64,000 nt of DNA from an uncultured Lachnospiraceae bacterium (GTDB lineage Bacteria > Bacillota > Clostridia > Lachnospirales > Lachnospiraceae): positions 1 through 64,000 of the forward strand of contig CALZBR010000005.1 of NCBI GenBank assembly GCA_945621435.1, in the 5' to 3' direction. The stretch's first letter is position 1, and each line of letters begins with the position of its first letter. Position numbers and translations under genes: made by a program. Positions 45,061 through 53,716 of this stretch are shown piece by piece. Under the pieces are notes generated by a model. It worked only from the letters and a program-made list of their open reading frames with translations. It ran no database searches and was not told where the DNA came from.

Positions 45061-45074
45061 TGTAAGGGTTTACA
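45061..45074. promoter_or_regulatory. Candidate LacI-family operator upstream of eda
   Basis: TGTAA-GGGT-TTACA; overlaps a possible -35 (TTTACA 45069-45074) with TAACAT 17 bp downstream. Confidence 0.5.
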
Positions 45075-45150
45075 CTTATGGAATCATCTGATAACATCAG
45101 TATAGACAGAAACTATAAAAGTGCAAAAGCACTGATAAAGGAGAATAAAT

Positions 45151-45789
45151 ATGAATCAGATTTTAGAAGAACTTTCCAGAATCGGTATTGTGCCTGTTGT
45201 TGTGATCAATGATGCAAAGGATGCCAAGCCTTTGGCGGAGGCTCTGGTTAGGGGGGGGCTTCCCTGCGCAGAAGTAACCTTCCGTACGGATGCAGCGGAA
45301 GAATCCATTCGGATAATCAGCGAGAACTATCCTGATATGCTGGTGGGAGCGGGTACTGTGTTAACTACCGAACAGGTTGATCGTGCAGTGGCTGCGGGTG
45401 CGAAGTTTATCGTGGCACCCGGGTTGAACCCGAAGGTTGTGGAATACTGTGTAAAGAAAGGGATTCCCGTAGCACCCGGAACAGCCACGCCCTCGGAGAT
45501 GGAACAGGCTATGAGCTTCGGACTGGATGTTGTGAAGTTTTTCCCTGCAGAGAACAACGGAGGACTTTCCATGATTAAGGCGGTTGCCGCTCCCTATGTA
45601 GGGCTGAAGTTCATGCCTACAGGCGGAATTAATGCCACCAATGTCCGGGATTATCTGGCTTATGACCGTATTTTGTGCTGCGGCGGAAGCTGGATGGTAA
45701 AGGGTGACCTGATTAAAGCAGGGGATTTTGCTAAGATTGAAGAGCTGACAAGGGAAGCAGCGGCAATCGTAAAGGAAGTCCGCGGATAA
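45151..45789 (+). CDS. eda: 2-keto-3-deoxy-6-phosphogluconate / 4-hydroxy-2-oxoglutarate aldolase
   Basis: GIVPVVVINDAKDAKPLAEALVRGGLPCAEVTFRT...VGAGTVLTTEQVDRAVAAGAKFIVAPG...FFPAE...FMPTGGI. Confidence 0.95.
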   Translation: MNQILEELSRIGIVPVVVINDAKDAKPLAEALVRGGLPCAEVTFRTDAAEESIRIISENYPDMLVGAGTVLTTEQVDRAVAAGAKFIVAPGLNPKVVEYCVKKGIPVAPGTATPSEMEQAMSFGLDVVKFFPAENNGGLSMIKAVAAPYVGLKFMPTGGINATNVRDYLAYDRILCCGGSWMVKGDLIKAGDFAKIEELTREAAAIVKEVRG

Positions 45790-45801
45790 AAAATACGTTT
45801 T

Positions 45802-46818
45802 TTAGAAATCAGTCGTATTTCTCTTGATTAATGTCCCGTAAAATACGGTTTCCTGGGGCATTTTCTGACCGGAGAGTACGCCAATCAGGGTTTTGACCAA
45901 AGTTCGGGTCTGGGTTTCCAGCTGATTGTCGATGGAGGTAAGCTCCGGGGTACAGCAACTCGTAAGAATCGAGTTGTTGTACCCGATAACAGACAAGTCG
46001 GCAGGAATCGCCAGACCTTTTTTTTGCCCATATTTTATAGCAGCGATAGCAAGCTGGTCGTCAGCGGCAATCACGCCGTGAAACGTATGACCTTCAGAAG
46101 CAAATTCCTCTAGGCAGCTGATGGTTTCTTCTATAGTGCTGGCTTTTTCGGGTATGCGTAAAATCAGATTCTCAAAGTCTGTTATTTTTTGGCTCTGCAT
46201 AGCCATTCGAAAACCATCCAGCTTTCTGCGTCCGCTATAGGACAGGGCATTGTACAGATACAGAATATCGGTGATGCCGGAATTGAGCATTTCGGTGGTT
46301 GCCCGGTACAGGGAATTCATGTCATCGCAGAGGATGCTATATACATTCCTGTGTGTGTAGGAGGCATTCAGGATCATCACAGGTACCTTCTCGGAACACT
46401 TACTGATATAGCTGTTTTCTTCCTCGGTGGAACCGATGAAATTAGAACCTACAAGAATCAGTCCATCTACCTTTTTGGACAGAATCAGATTGATGTATTT
46501 TACACGTGAATCGGGATTGTAGCCGGTACAGCAAAGCAGAGATTCATAGCCTAAGGACTGCAGATTCTGTTCCAGATAGTATATGGCCTTGGCCAGGAAT
46601 ATGTCAGAGGAATCAGCACAAAGTATACCAATGGCCTTCATGGATTTCAGACCCATAGCCCGCGCTGACGAGTTGGGGGTGTATCCGAACTCATCGATGA
46701 TATCCATGATTTTCTGCCGGGTAGATTCCTTAACTTTGGAACTGTTATTAAGTACACGGGACACGGTGGCGATGGAGACGCCGGCTAATTTTGATATATC
46801 GTATATGGTAAGTGACAT
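45802..46818 (-). CDS. LacI-family transcriptional regulator
   Basis: MSLTIYDISKLAGVSIATVSRVLNNSSKVKESTRQKIMDIIDEFGYTPNSSARAM and periplasmic-binding-like C-terminus. Confidence 0.95.
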   Translation of the reverse strand: MSLTIYDISKLAGVSIATVSRVLNNSSKVKESTRQKIMDIIDEFGYTPNSSARAMGLKSMKAIGILCADSSDIFLAKAIYYLEQNLQSLGYESLLCCTGYNPDSRVKYINLILSKKVDGLILVGSNFIGSTEEENSYISKCSEKVPVMILNASYTHRNVYSILCDDMNSLYRATTEMLNSGITDILYLYNALSYSGRRKLDGFRMAMQSQKITDFENLILRIPEKASTIEETISCLEEFASEGHTFHGVIAADDQLAIAAIKYGQKKGLAIPADLSVIGYNNSILTSCCTPELTSIDNQLETQTRTLVKTLIGVLSGQKMPQETVFYGTLIKRNTTDF

Positions 46819-46969
46819 AAAACCTCCGGGGAAATACTTTTGCGAGGATAACAAAACAGATAAGGTACATTATCGTATATTATATTTATTATACATATAT
46901 GAGTTTGCTTTTTCAAACAGAAAAGCATATTTATCTGAGCAACATTATGAAACCTGAAGGAATCTTGTA

Positions 46970-47013
46970 TTGACTTGAAAGGGAAAAGGAAGTAGAATGT
47001 AAACGCTTACATT
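46970..47013 (+). promoter_or_regulatory. uxaC promoter with LacI-type operator
   Basis: TTGACT 46970-46975, 17-bp spacer, TAGAAT 46993-46998; AATGTAA-ACGC-TTACATT at 46996-47013. Confidence 0.7.
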
Positions 47014-47058
47014 TCCAAAATGAGTTTTGATGAAACAGAATTAGGGAGGAAGAAAAGA

Positions 47059-48471
47059 ATGAAAGCTTTTATGGATGAGAATTTCCTGCTGCAATCGGAA
47101 ACGGCAAAGAAATTGTACCATGAGTATGCGGCAAAGATGCCCATTCTGGATTACCACTGCCACATCAATCCCAGGGAGATTGCTGAGGACAGACAGTTTG
47201 AGAACATTACCCAGGTCTGGCTGGGAGGGGATCATTATAAGTGGCGTTTCATGCGCTCCTGCGGTGTGGACGAGTACTATATTACCGGAGCTGCACCGGA
47301 CAAGGAGAAGTTTATGAAGTGGGCAGAGTGCCTGGGCAAAGCCATCGGCAATCCTCTGTATCACTGGTCTCATCTTGAACTGAAGGCTTACTTCGGCTTT
47401 CAGGGTGCCCTCTCTGCCAGGAATGCGGAGGAGGTTTGGGAGCTTTGCAATCGGAAGCTTGCAGATCCTTCCATGAGTGTCCGCAATATCATCAGAAAGT
47501 CCAATGTAAAGCTGATTTGTACTACAGATGATCCGATTGACAGCCTGGAGTGGCACAAGAAGATCGCAGAGGATAAGAGCTTTGACGTATATGTGCTTCC
47601 CGCCTGGAGACCTGATAAGGCCATGAACCTTGAGAAGCCGGATTACAGGGATTATATTCAGAAGCTTTCTGAAGTAAGTGGTGTGAAGATTTCCACTTTT
47701 GAAGATTTGAAGAAGGCACTTAAAATTCGTTTGGATTTCTTTGCATCCATGGGCTGCCTGGTGTCTGACCACGGATTGGAATATGTTATGTATGAGCCTG
47801 CTTCAGATACGGAAATCGAGGCAATCTTTACGAAGGTAATGAACAAGGAGTCCATTACACGCAGGGAGGAGATGCAGTTTAAGACGGCATTCCTGACCTT
47901 TCTTTGCGGAGAATACAAAAAGAGAAACTGGGTATTGCAGTTGCATTACGGCGTAAAAAGAGACAATAATCAGCCAATGTTTTCGAAGATTGGTCCCGAT
48001 ACCGGATATGATTGCATTAATAATTACGCTCCTTCCTCCCAGTTGGCGGATTTCCTAAATCATTTGGAGACACAGGGATCCCTCCCAAAGACCATTCTTT
48101 ATAGTCTGAACCCCAACGATAATGAATCCATCGGTACCATTCTGGGATGCTTCCAGAATTCCGAGGCGGTTGCCAAGATTCAGCAGGGCAGTGCATGGTG
48201 GTTCAATGACAACAAGACCGGTATGGAAAATCAGATGATTTCCCTGGCAAACCTGGGAAATCTGTCCGGCTTCGTGGGAATGCTGACGGATTCCAGAAGC
48301 TTTTTATCCTATACCCGTCATGAGTACTTCAGAAGGATTCTCTGCAACCTGCTGGGCAACTGGGTGGAGAACGGGGAATTCCCGGAGGACTATGATATCC
48401 TTGGGGAGATTGTACAGAACATTTCCTACAACAACGCTGTGAATTATTTCGATTTCGATATGTTAAAGTAA
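47059..48471 (+). CDS. uxaC: Glucuronate (uronate) isomerase
   Basis: PILDYHCHINPREIAEDRQFENITQVWLGGDHYKWRFMRSCGV...CTTDDPIDSLEWH...LPAWRPDKAM...LQLHYG. Confidence 0.96.
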   Translation: MKAFMDENFLLQSETAKKLYHEYAAKMPILDYHCHINPREIAEDRQFENITQVWLGGDHYKWRFMRSCGVDEYYITGAAPDKEKFMKWAECLGKAIGNPLYHWSHLELKAYFGFQGALSARNAEEVWELCNRKLADPSMSVRNIIRKSNVKLICTTDDPIDSLEWHKKIAEDKSFDVYVLPAWRPDKAMNLEKPDYRDYIQKLSEVSGVKISTFEDLKKALKIRLDFFASMGCLVSDHGLEYVMYEPASDTEIEAIFTKVMNKESITRREEMQFKTAFLTFLCGEYKKRNWVLQLHYGVKRDNNQPMFSKIGPDTGYDCINNYAPSSQLADFLNHLETQGSLPKTILYSLNPNDNESIGTILGCFQNSEAVAKIQQGSAWWFNDNKTGMENQMISLANLGNLSGFVGMLTDSRSFLSYTRHEYFRRILCNLLGNWVENGEFPEDYDILGEIVQNISYNNAVNYFDFDMLK

Positions 48472-48484
48472 AGGAGAAGAAAAA

Positions 48485-49582
48485 ATGAATTTGAATCTCA
48501 GACCTGAAAACGAATGTAAATTTGATGCGGTATCCCTGGGCGAGGTAATGCTCCGTCTGGATCCCGGCGAGGGCAGAATCCGTACCGCCCGCAGCTTCCG
48601 GGCATGGGAAGGCGGCGGCGAGTACAATGTAGTCCGCGGTCTTCGCAGATGCTTTGGCATGAAGACGGCAGTGATCACAGCTTTTGCCGACAATGAGGTG
48701 GGTAAGCTGATGGAAGACTTCATCCTCCAGGGCGGGGTGGATACTTCCCTGATCAAATGGATGCCTACAGACGGTATCGGCCGTGTCTGCAGAAACGGTC
48801 TTAACTTTACCGAGCGCGGTTTTGGTATCCGGGGTGCGGTAGGCTGCTCTGACAGAGCAAACACCGCTATTTCCAAGGCAACCCCTGCAGACTTCAATTT
48901 TGATTACATCTTCGGTGAGCTGGGTGTGAGATGGCTTCATACCGGCGGTATCTATGCTGCTCTTTCCGAACAGTCCTGCGAAACCGTACTGGAAGCAATC
49001 AAGACTGCAAAGAAATACGGAACCATCGTATCCTATGACCTGAACTACAGACCCTCCATGTGGAGCGCCATCGGCGGTCAGGCAAAGGCTCAGGAAGTAA
49101 ATAAAGAGATTGCAAAGTATGTGGATGTCATGATCGGTAACGAGGAAGACTTCACTGCATGTCTTGGTTTTGAAATAGAGGGCAACGATGCCAACCTGAA
49201 GACCCTGAACCTGGACGGCTATAAGAAGATGATCAACGAGGCAGCAAAGACCTACCCGAACTTCAAGGCTGTCGCTACCACCCTTCGTCAGGTAAAGACC
49301 GCTACCGTAAATGACTGGAGTGCAATCTGCTGGGCTGAGGGCGAGATTTACAAGGCAAAGCAGTATGACGGTCTGGAGATTATGGACCGTGTAGGCGGCG
49401 GTGATTCCTTCGCTTCCGGTCTGATTTATGGTCTGATGACCACAGGTGATGCCGAGACTGCCGTTAACTACGGCGCAGCACACGGTGCACTTGCAATGAC
49501 TACTCCCGGCGATACTACCATGGCTTCCAGAAAGGAAGTTGAGGCTCTTATGGGCGGAGCCGGTGCCAGAGTACAGAGATAA
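48485..49582 (+). CDS. kdgK: PfkB-family sugar kinase, probable 2-keto-3-deoxygluconate kinase
   Basis: SLGEVMLRLDPGEGRIRTARSFRAWEGGGEYNVVRGLRRCFG...SYDLNYRPSMW...DRVGGGDSFASGLIYGL; next to eda and uxaC. Confidence 0.88.
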   Translation: MNLNLRPENECKFDAVSLGEVMLRLDPGEGRIRTARSFRAWEGGGEYNVVRGLRRCFGMKTAVITAFADNEVGKLMEDFILQGGVDTSLIKWMPTDGIGRVCRNGLNFTERGFGIRGAVGCSDRANTAISKATPADFNFDYIFGELGVRWLHTGGIYAALSEQSCETVLEAIKTAKKYGTIVSYDLNYRPSMWSAIGGQAKAQEVNKEIAKYVDVMIGNEEDFTACLGFEIEGNDANLKTLNLDGYKKMINEAAKTYPNFKAVATTLRQVKTATVNDWSAICWAEGEIYKAKQYDGLEIMDRVGGGDSFASGLIYGLMTTGDAETAVNYGAAHGALAMTTPGDTTMASRKEVEALMGGAGARVQR

Positions 49583-49610
49583 GCTTTTCACAGGTTTCTT
49601 CCTTTTTATG

Positions 49611-49634
49611 GACCCTCGCAGCAATGCGGGGGTC
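49611..49634 (+). terminator. GNRA-capped hairpin downstream of kdgK
   Basis: GACCCTCGCA-GCAA-TGCGGGGGTC (one G-T pair), weak U-tract. Confidence 0.45.
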
Positions 49635-49792
49635 TTAAAATGTGTACAATATGCACAATTATTAGCTTGTGACAATGTTAAAAACAACCAATATATACAA
49701 ACAAAAGTAAAATCTATGCTTCATAAGGTAAAATATTTGTATTTTATCACGTAGGAAAGAAAGTATAATAAGATTTAGAAGTAGGTGACGAA

Positions 49793-50419
49793 TTGAAGAC
49801 GAATACAAAAAGGAAATCATCTGAAGAAATATGGATTGCGCTCGCAGGTATCATCCTTGTGGTAACGGTTGTTGCGATGGTATTTCTTCTGGGCAGAAGA
49901 AAGCCCATAGAGCAGAACGAATATGAACAGGCTCTTCTTGGAAAATGGGCATATACACACGAAAAGGACAAGCCGACACTTATCCTTCGGAATGACGGAA
50001 CTGCGGAATTCGAAGGGGAAAAATACGAATACACCTGCGATGGCGAACGTATTCATTTAGTGGGAAGGACAAATGAGAAGCATCTGAGGTATGTCCAAAA
50101 AGATCATCAGATGTATCTGTACATACAAAGTACCTATACAAAGCAGGCTGATTACAATTATCAGGGCACGGCCACACCTTCGGAAGTCATCGGTTACTGG
50201 CTTTGCGAGGCGACTAACTGGACTTATGAGTTTACCCCCAACGGAACTTTCATGGAGGACGGAGCCCTCACCGGTTATTATGAGGTGAACGAGGAAGCCA
50301 AAACCGTGAAGCTGATGTATGGCGAGGCCCTGGAGGACGCAGTGTTCTATTATCAGATCACGGAAGAAGGCTTGTTTATCGAGTATCCCTGGCTGATGGA
50401 AAAGATTGGTTCACGTTAA
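49793..50419 (+). CDS. Single-TM hypothetical protein
   Basis: N-terminal TM (IWIALAGIILVVTVVAMVFLLG) then extracellular beta-rich region; TTG start. Confidence 0.6.
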   Translation: MKTNTKRKSSEEIWIALAGIILVVTVVAMVFLLGRRKPIEQNEYEQALLGKWAYTHEKDKPTLILRNDGTAEFEGEKYEYTCDGERIHLVGRTNEKHLRYVQKDHQMYLYIQSTYTKQADYNYQGTATPSEVIGYWLCEATNWTYEFTPNGTFMEDGALTGYYEVNEEAKTVKLMYGEALEDAVFYYQITEEGLFIEYPWLMEKIGSR

Positions 50420-50499
50420 TTCCGGCAGACAGAAAGGATAAGGTGAAAACGGACATAGTGTCCGTTCACATAAATTTTACTTTTCATAAGGAGGGAAAC

Positions 50500-51753
50500 A
50501 TGAAAAGAGTTATTGCATTAATGCTGTCCGCGTTGATGGTTGTTTCCATGGCTGCCTGTGGTAAGGGCGGCTCAACCGACGGCAAAACAGATTTGACCAT
50601 GTGGTGTATCGCTACAGAGAGCGATTCCAACCGCAAGTCCTACGAGCGTTCCATCGCTGACTTTGAGAAGGCTCATCCCGAGATTAATTTTACTTGGGAA
50701 GCAGTGGAGAACCAGGCTTACAAGACCAAGATTAAGGCGGCTGTTTCTGCAAATGAAATGCCTGACATCTTCTTTACCTGATCCTGCGCATTCCTTGGAG
50801 ATTTCGTTGAGGCAGGCCGCGTATACTGCGTAGACGAGGTTTATGCTCAGTATAAGAATGAGCTCCCCGAGGTTATGATGGGTAACGTTAAGTATGACGG
50901 AAAGTACTATGGTGTTCCTATGACCATGAACATCGTTGGTATGTTCTGCAACATGGAGCTCCTTGCAAAGGCAGGTTATAATGAGGTTCCTGCTACTTAT
51001 GATGAACTGATCGACTGCTGTGACAAGTTGGTTGCACAGGGAATCATTCCTTTCGGATGCTCCGGTAAGGAGACCTGGTGTGTAACCGAGTACCTTGAGT
51101 CTATTATTGAGAAGACTGCAGGTGCTACCGCACTGAACCAGATTTTCGCAGGTACTGCTTCCTGGAACAATCCCGATGTGGCTAAGGCTGTAGGCATCTT
51201 CCAGGAGATGATTGAGAAGAAGTATTTCGATCCTGAAGGAATTGCTCTGACCAACGATGAAGTTAAGGCTAACTTCATGGCCGGCAAGTATGCGTTCTAC
51301 ATGAACGGTACCTGGAACTGCGCAGACTTTGATAAGGCAGGTCTCACCTCCAAGGTTAAGGTTGCTGAGTTCCCCGTTATCGACAGCTCCAAGTCTCAGC
51401 TTGGTGAGCTGATTGGCGGACCTTCCGATACTCTTGCGGTAGCAGCAGGCTCCAAGAATGCCAAGGTCGCAGCTGAATCTGCATTTGAACTTGCAAAGGG
51501 AATCTGCCACTACGGCTACCTGGATGGTTGCGGACTTCCTGCATGGACTCCCGATTACGATACTTCTTCTGTAAATGCGCTTACACAGTCTGTAGCAGAT
51601 ATTTGTGCAAACGCAAGCCAGTATGTATTGTTCGGTGATACCGCAATGGCAGCAGATACTGCTCAGATTTACCTTGATTATGTAAGCAAGATTTATTCTT
51701 CTACCATCAGCGGACAGGAATTTGTTGACGGTCTGACCAAGGATATTAAGTAA
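50500..51753 (+). pseudogene. Sugar ABC transporter substrate-binding lipoprotein interrupted by in-frame TGA at 50779-50781
   Basis: Signal peptide with lipobox (MVVSMAACGKGG). ORFs 50500-50781 and 50875-51753 are in the same frame; reading through TGA gives DIFFT[*]SCAFLGDFVEAGRVYCVDEVYAQYKNELPEVMMGNVKYDGKYYGVP. Confidence 0.88.
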
Positions 51754-51773
51754 TCTAAAAGGAACTTTATTTT

Positions 51774-51815
51774 GGCGGTTCTCATATGGGTTTCCCGGAG
51801 AGAACCGCCTTTTTT
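51774..51815 (+). terminator. Terminator/attenuator between binding protein and permease genes
   Basis: GGCGGTTCTC (51774-51783) ... GAGAACCGCC (51800-51809) TTTTTT. Confidence 0.85.
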
Positions 51816-51830
51816 AAAGGAAACGGGTAT

Positions 51831-52739
51831 ATGAAAAAATTATATAGTAATAAACTGACAACATTTTTATTTTTGCTTCCGGCGCTGATTCTGTTTATCG
51901 GTATTTTGGTGGCGCCGATTTTTATGTCCGGATATTACAGCCTTTTCGACTGGAAGGGTTACGGTCCCAAGACATTTATTGGACTAGACAATTATAAGGA
52001 GCTCTTTACCAGTGAAAACATTGGTTTTATGAAGGCCTTCGGAAATGCCTGCCTGCTGGCGGTGCTGTCCGTGCTGCTTCAGCTTCCTCTCGCACTTTTC
52101 CTTGCCCTGCTTCTGGGCTCGGGAAGAAAGGGAGAGAGAGGGTTCCTTTCCATATATTTTATGCCTGTATTGATTTCGACGGTTGTTATCGGCCAATTGT
52201 GGCTGAAAATCTACAATCCCTCTTACGGTGTACTGAATGTTGCACTTCGTGCATTGGGACTGGATAATCTGACGAGGCTGTGGCTGGGGGATGAGAAGAC
52301 GGCACTTTGGGCAGCCTTTGTACCTACCCTCTGGCAGTATGTGGGGTATCACATGCTTCTCCTGTATGCAGGAATCAAGAGTGTTCCCCCAGAGTACAGA
52401 GAGGCAGCAATGATTGACGGCGCCAATGAATCTCAGGTCAACAGATTTATTGTGCTGCCCTATATCAAGCCGATTCTCAGAATCAGTACCATTTTTGCGG
52501 TGACCGGTTCCTTCAAGTCCTTTGACCTGATTTATGTCTTGACCAACGGCGGACCGAATCATTCCACAGAGGTACCCAGTACCCTGATGATCAGCATGCT
52601 GTTTTTGAGAAACAGATATGGCATGGGAAGTGCCATTGCATTCGTGTTGATTCTGCTGTGCTTTGCTGCGGCACTGATTATCAACTTTATCTTTAAGGAA
52701 AGAGAGGGGAAGCCTAAATGCAAGACGGAAACAGAGTAA
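51831..52739 (+). CDS. Sugar ABC transporter permease (MalF/UgpA-like)
   Basis: EYREAAMIDGANESQVNRFIVLPYIKPIL EAA-loop motif; multi-TM. Confidence 0.93.
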   Translation: MKKLYSNKLTTFLFLLPALILFIGILVAPIFMSGYYSLFDWKGYGPKTFIGLDNYKELFTSENIGFMKAFGNACLLAVLSVLLQLPLALFLALLLGSGRKGERGFLSIYFMPVLISTVVIGQLWLKIYNPSYGVLNVALRALGLDNLTRLWLGDEKTALWAAFVPTLWQYVGYHMLLLYAGIKSVPPEYREAAMIDGANESQVNRFIVLPYIKPILRISTIFAVTGSFKSFDLIYVLTNGGPNHSTEVPSTLMISMLFLRNRYGMGSAIAFVLILLCFAAALIINFIFKEREGKPKCKTETE

Positions 52740-53581
52740 AATCGCCTTTTAACGGGAAAAAATTTACAAAGGAAACGCTTGTTTATCTTCTCCTGGCCTT
52801 CTGGGCTCTGATTAATCTGTTTCCGGTGTATTGGATGTTTACCTTTTCCCTGAAGAGCAACAATGAAATATTCGGTGAGAACGTGATCGGACTGCCGAAG
52901 GAGTGGCTGTGGTCCAATTACTCCAAGGCTTTACAGGTGGGAAATATCGGAAGATATTTTCTGAACAGTGTCATCATTGCGGTTGTGACCATTGCTCTAG
53001 TTATGGCAGTGGCACTGATGGCTACCTTTGCGTTGACAAGATTCATGTGGAAGGGCAGAAAGATGATGAACGATTTTTTCATGCTGGGACTGACCATTCC
53101 CATTCATGCTTCCATCGTTCCCATCTATGTCACTCTTTCCAAGCTGCATATGCTCAGCACCTACAGCTCACTGATTATCCCCTATGCGGCGTTCTCGCTG
53201 GCAATGGCAATCCTGATCTGTACCGGATTCATGCAGGAGATTCCCATAGAGCTGGACGAGGCGGCCTGTATCGACGGCTGCGGTACCTGGAGGATTTTCT
53301 TCAAGATTATCGTTCCGCTGATGAAGCCTGCAGTGGCGACGGTATCTATCTACACCTTCCTTCAGTGCTGGAATGAGCTGATGTTTGCCAATATTTTCGT
53401 CAGCGACAAGGCACACAAAACCCTGCCGGTAGGCGTGCAGGCTCTCTCCGGACAGTATCTGACGGAATGGGGTCCGGTAGGTGCTGCCATGGTGCTTGCT
53501 ACCTTCCCTATGCTGGTTTTCTATATCTTCTTCAGCAAAAAGATTCAGGACAGCTTCATAGCGGGTGCGGTCAAGGGATAA
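52718..53581 (+). CDS. Sugar ABC transporter permease (MalG/UgpE-like)
   Basis: IPIELDEAACIDGCGTWRIFFKIIVPLMKPAVATV EAA-loop motif; multi-TM. Confidence 0.93.
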   Translation: MQDGNRVKSPFNGKKFTKETLVYLLLAFWALINLFPVYWMFTFSLKSNNEIFGENVIGLPKEWLWSNYSKALQVGNIGRYFLNSVIIAVVTIALVMAVALMATFALTRFMWKGRKMMNDFFMLGLTIPIHASIVPIYVTLSKLHMLSTYSSLIIPYAAFSLAMAILICTGFMQEIPIELDEAACIDGCGTWRIFFKIIVPLMKPAVATVSIYTFLQCWNELMFANIFVSDKAHKTLPVGVQALSGQYLTEWGPVGAAMVLATFPMLVFYIFFSKKIQDSFIAGAVKG

Positions 53582-53593
53582 TAAAAAGTATTC

Positions 53594-53628
53594 AAAGCTC
53601 CGTTTCTCTCAAAGGGACGGAGCTTTTT
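53594..53628 (+). terminator. Intrinsic terminator
   Basis: AAAGCTCCGT ... ACGGAGCTTT TT. Confidence 0.8.
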
Positions 53629-53716
53629 GTATTTCCCTGTCCTTGTGTAATGGGGTAAATCATGGTACACTGGAAACATGGGATTCGGTTAAGAGAGTGT
53701 GTTTGGGTAGAGGATT

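Noticed and set aside
48329-49687. 452-aa minus-strand ORF opposite kdgK
   Set aside because: Lies antisense to a clear kinase gene; composition is low-complexity and Cys/His/Ser-rich, typical of a shadow ORF.
50779-50781. UGA as a selenocysteine codon in the binding protein
   Set aside because: Surrounding sequence and family pattern fit a Trp codon; no convincing SECIS-like hairpin was seen immediately downstream, and this protein family is not a known selenoprotein. A point nonsense mutation or sequencing error is more likely.
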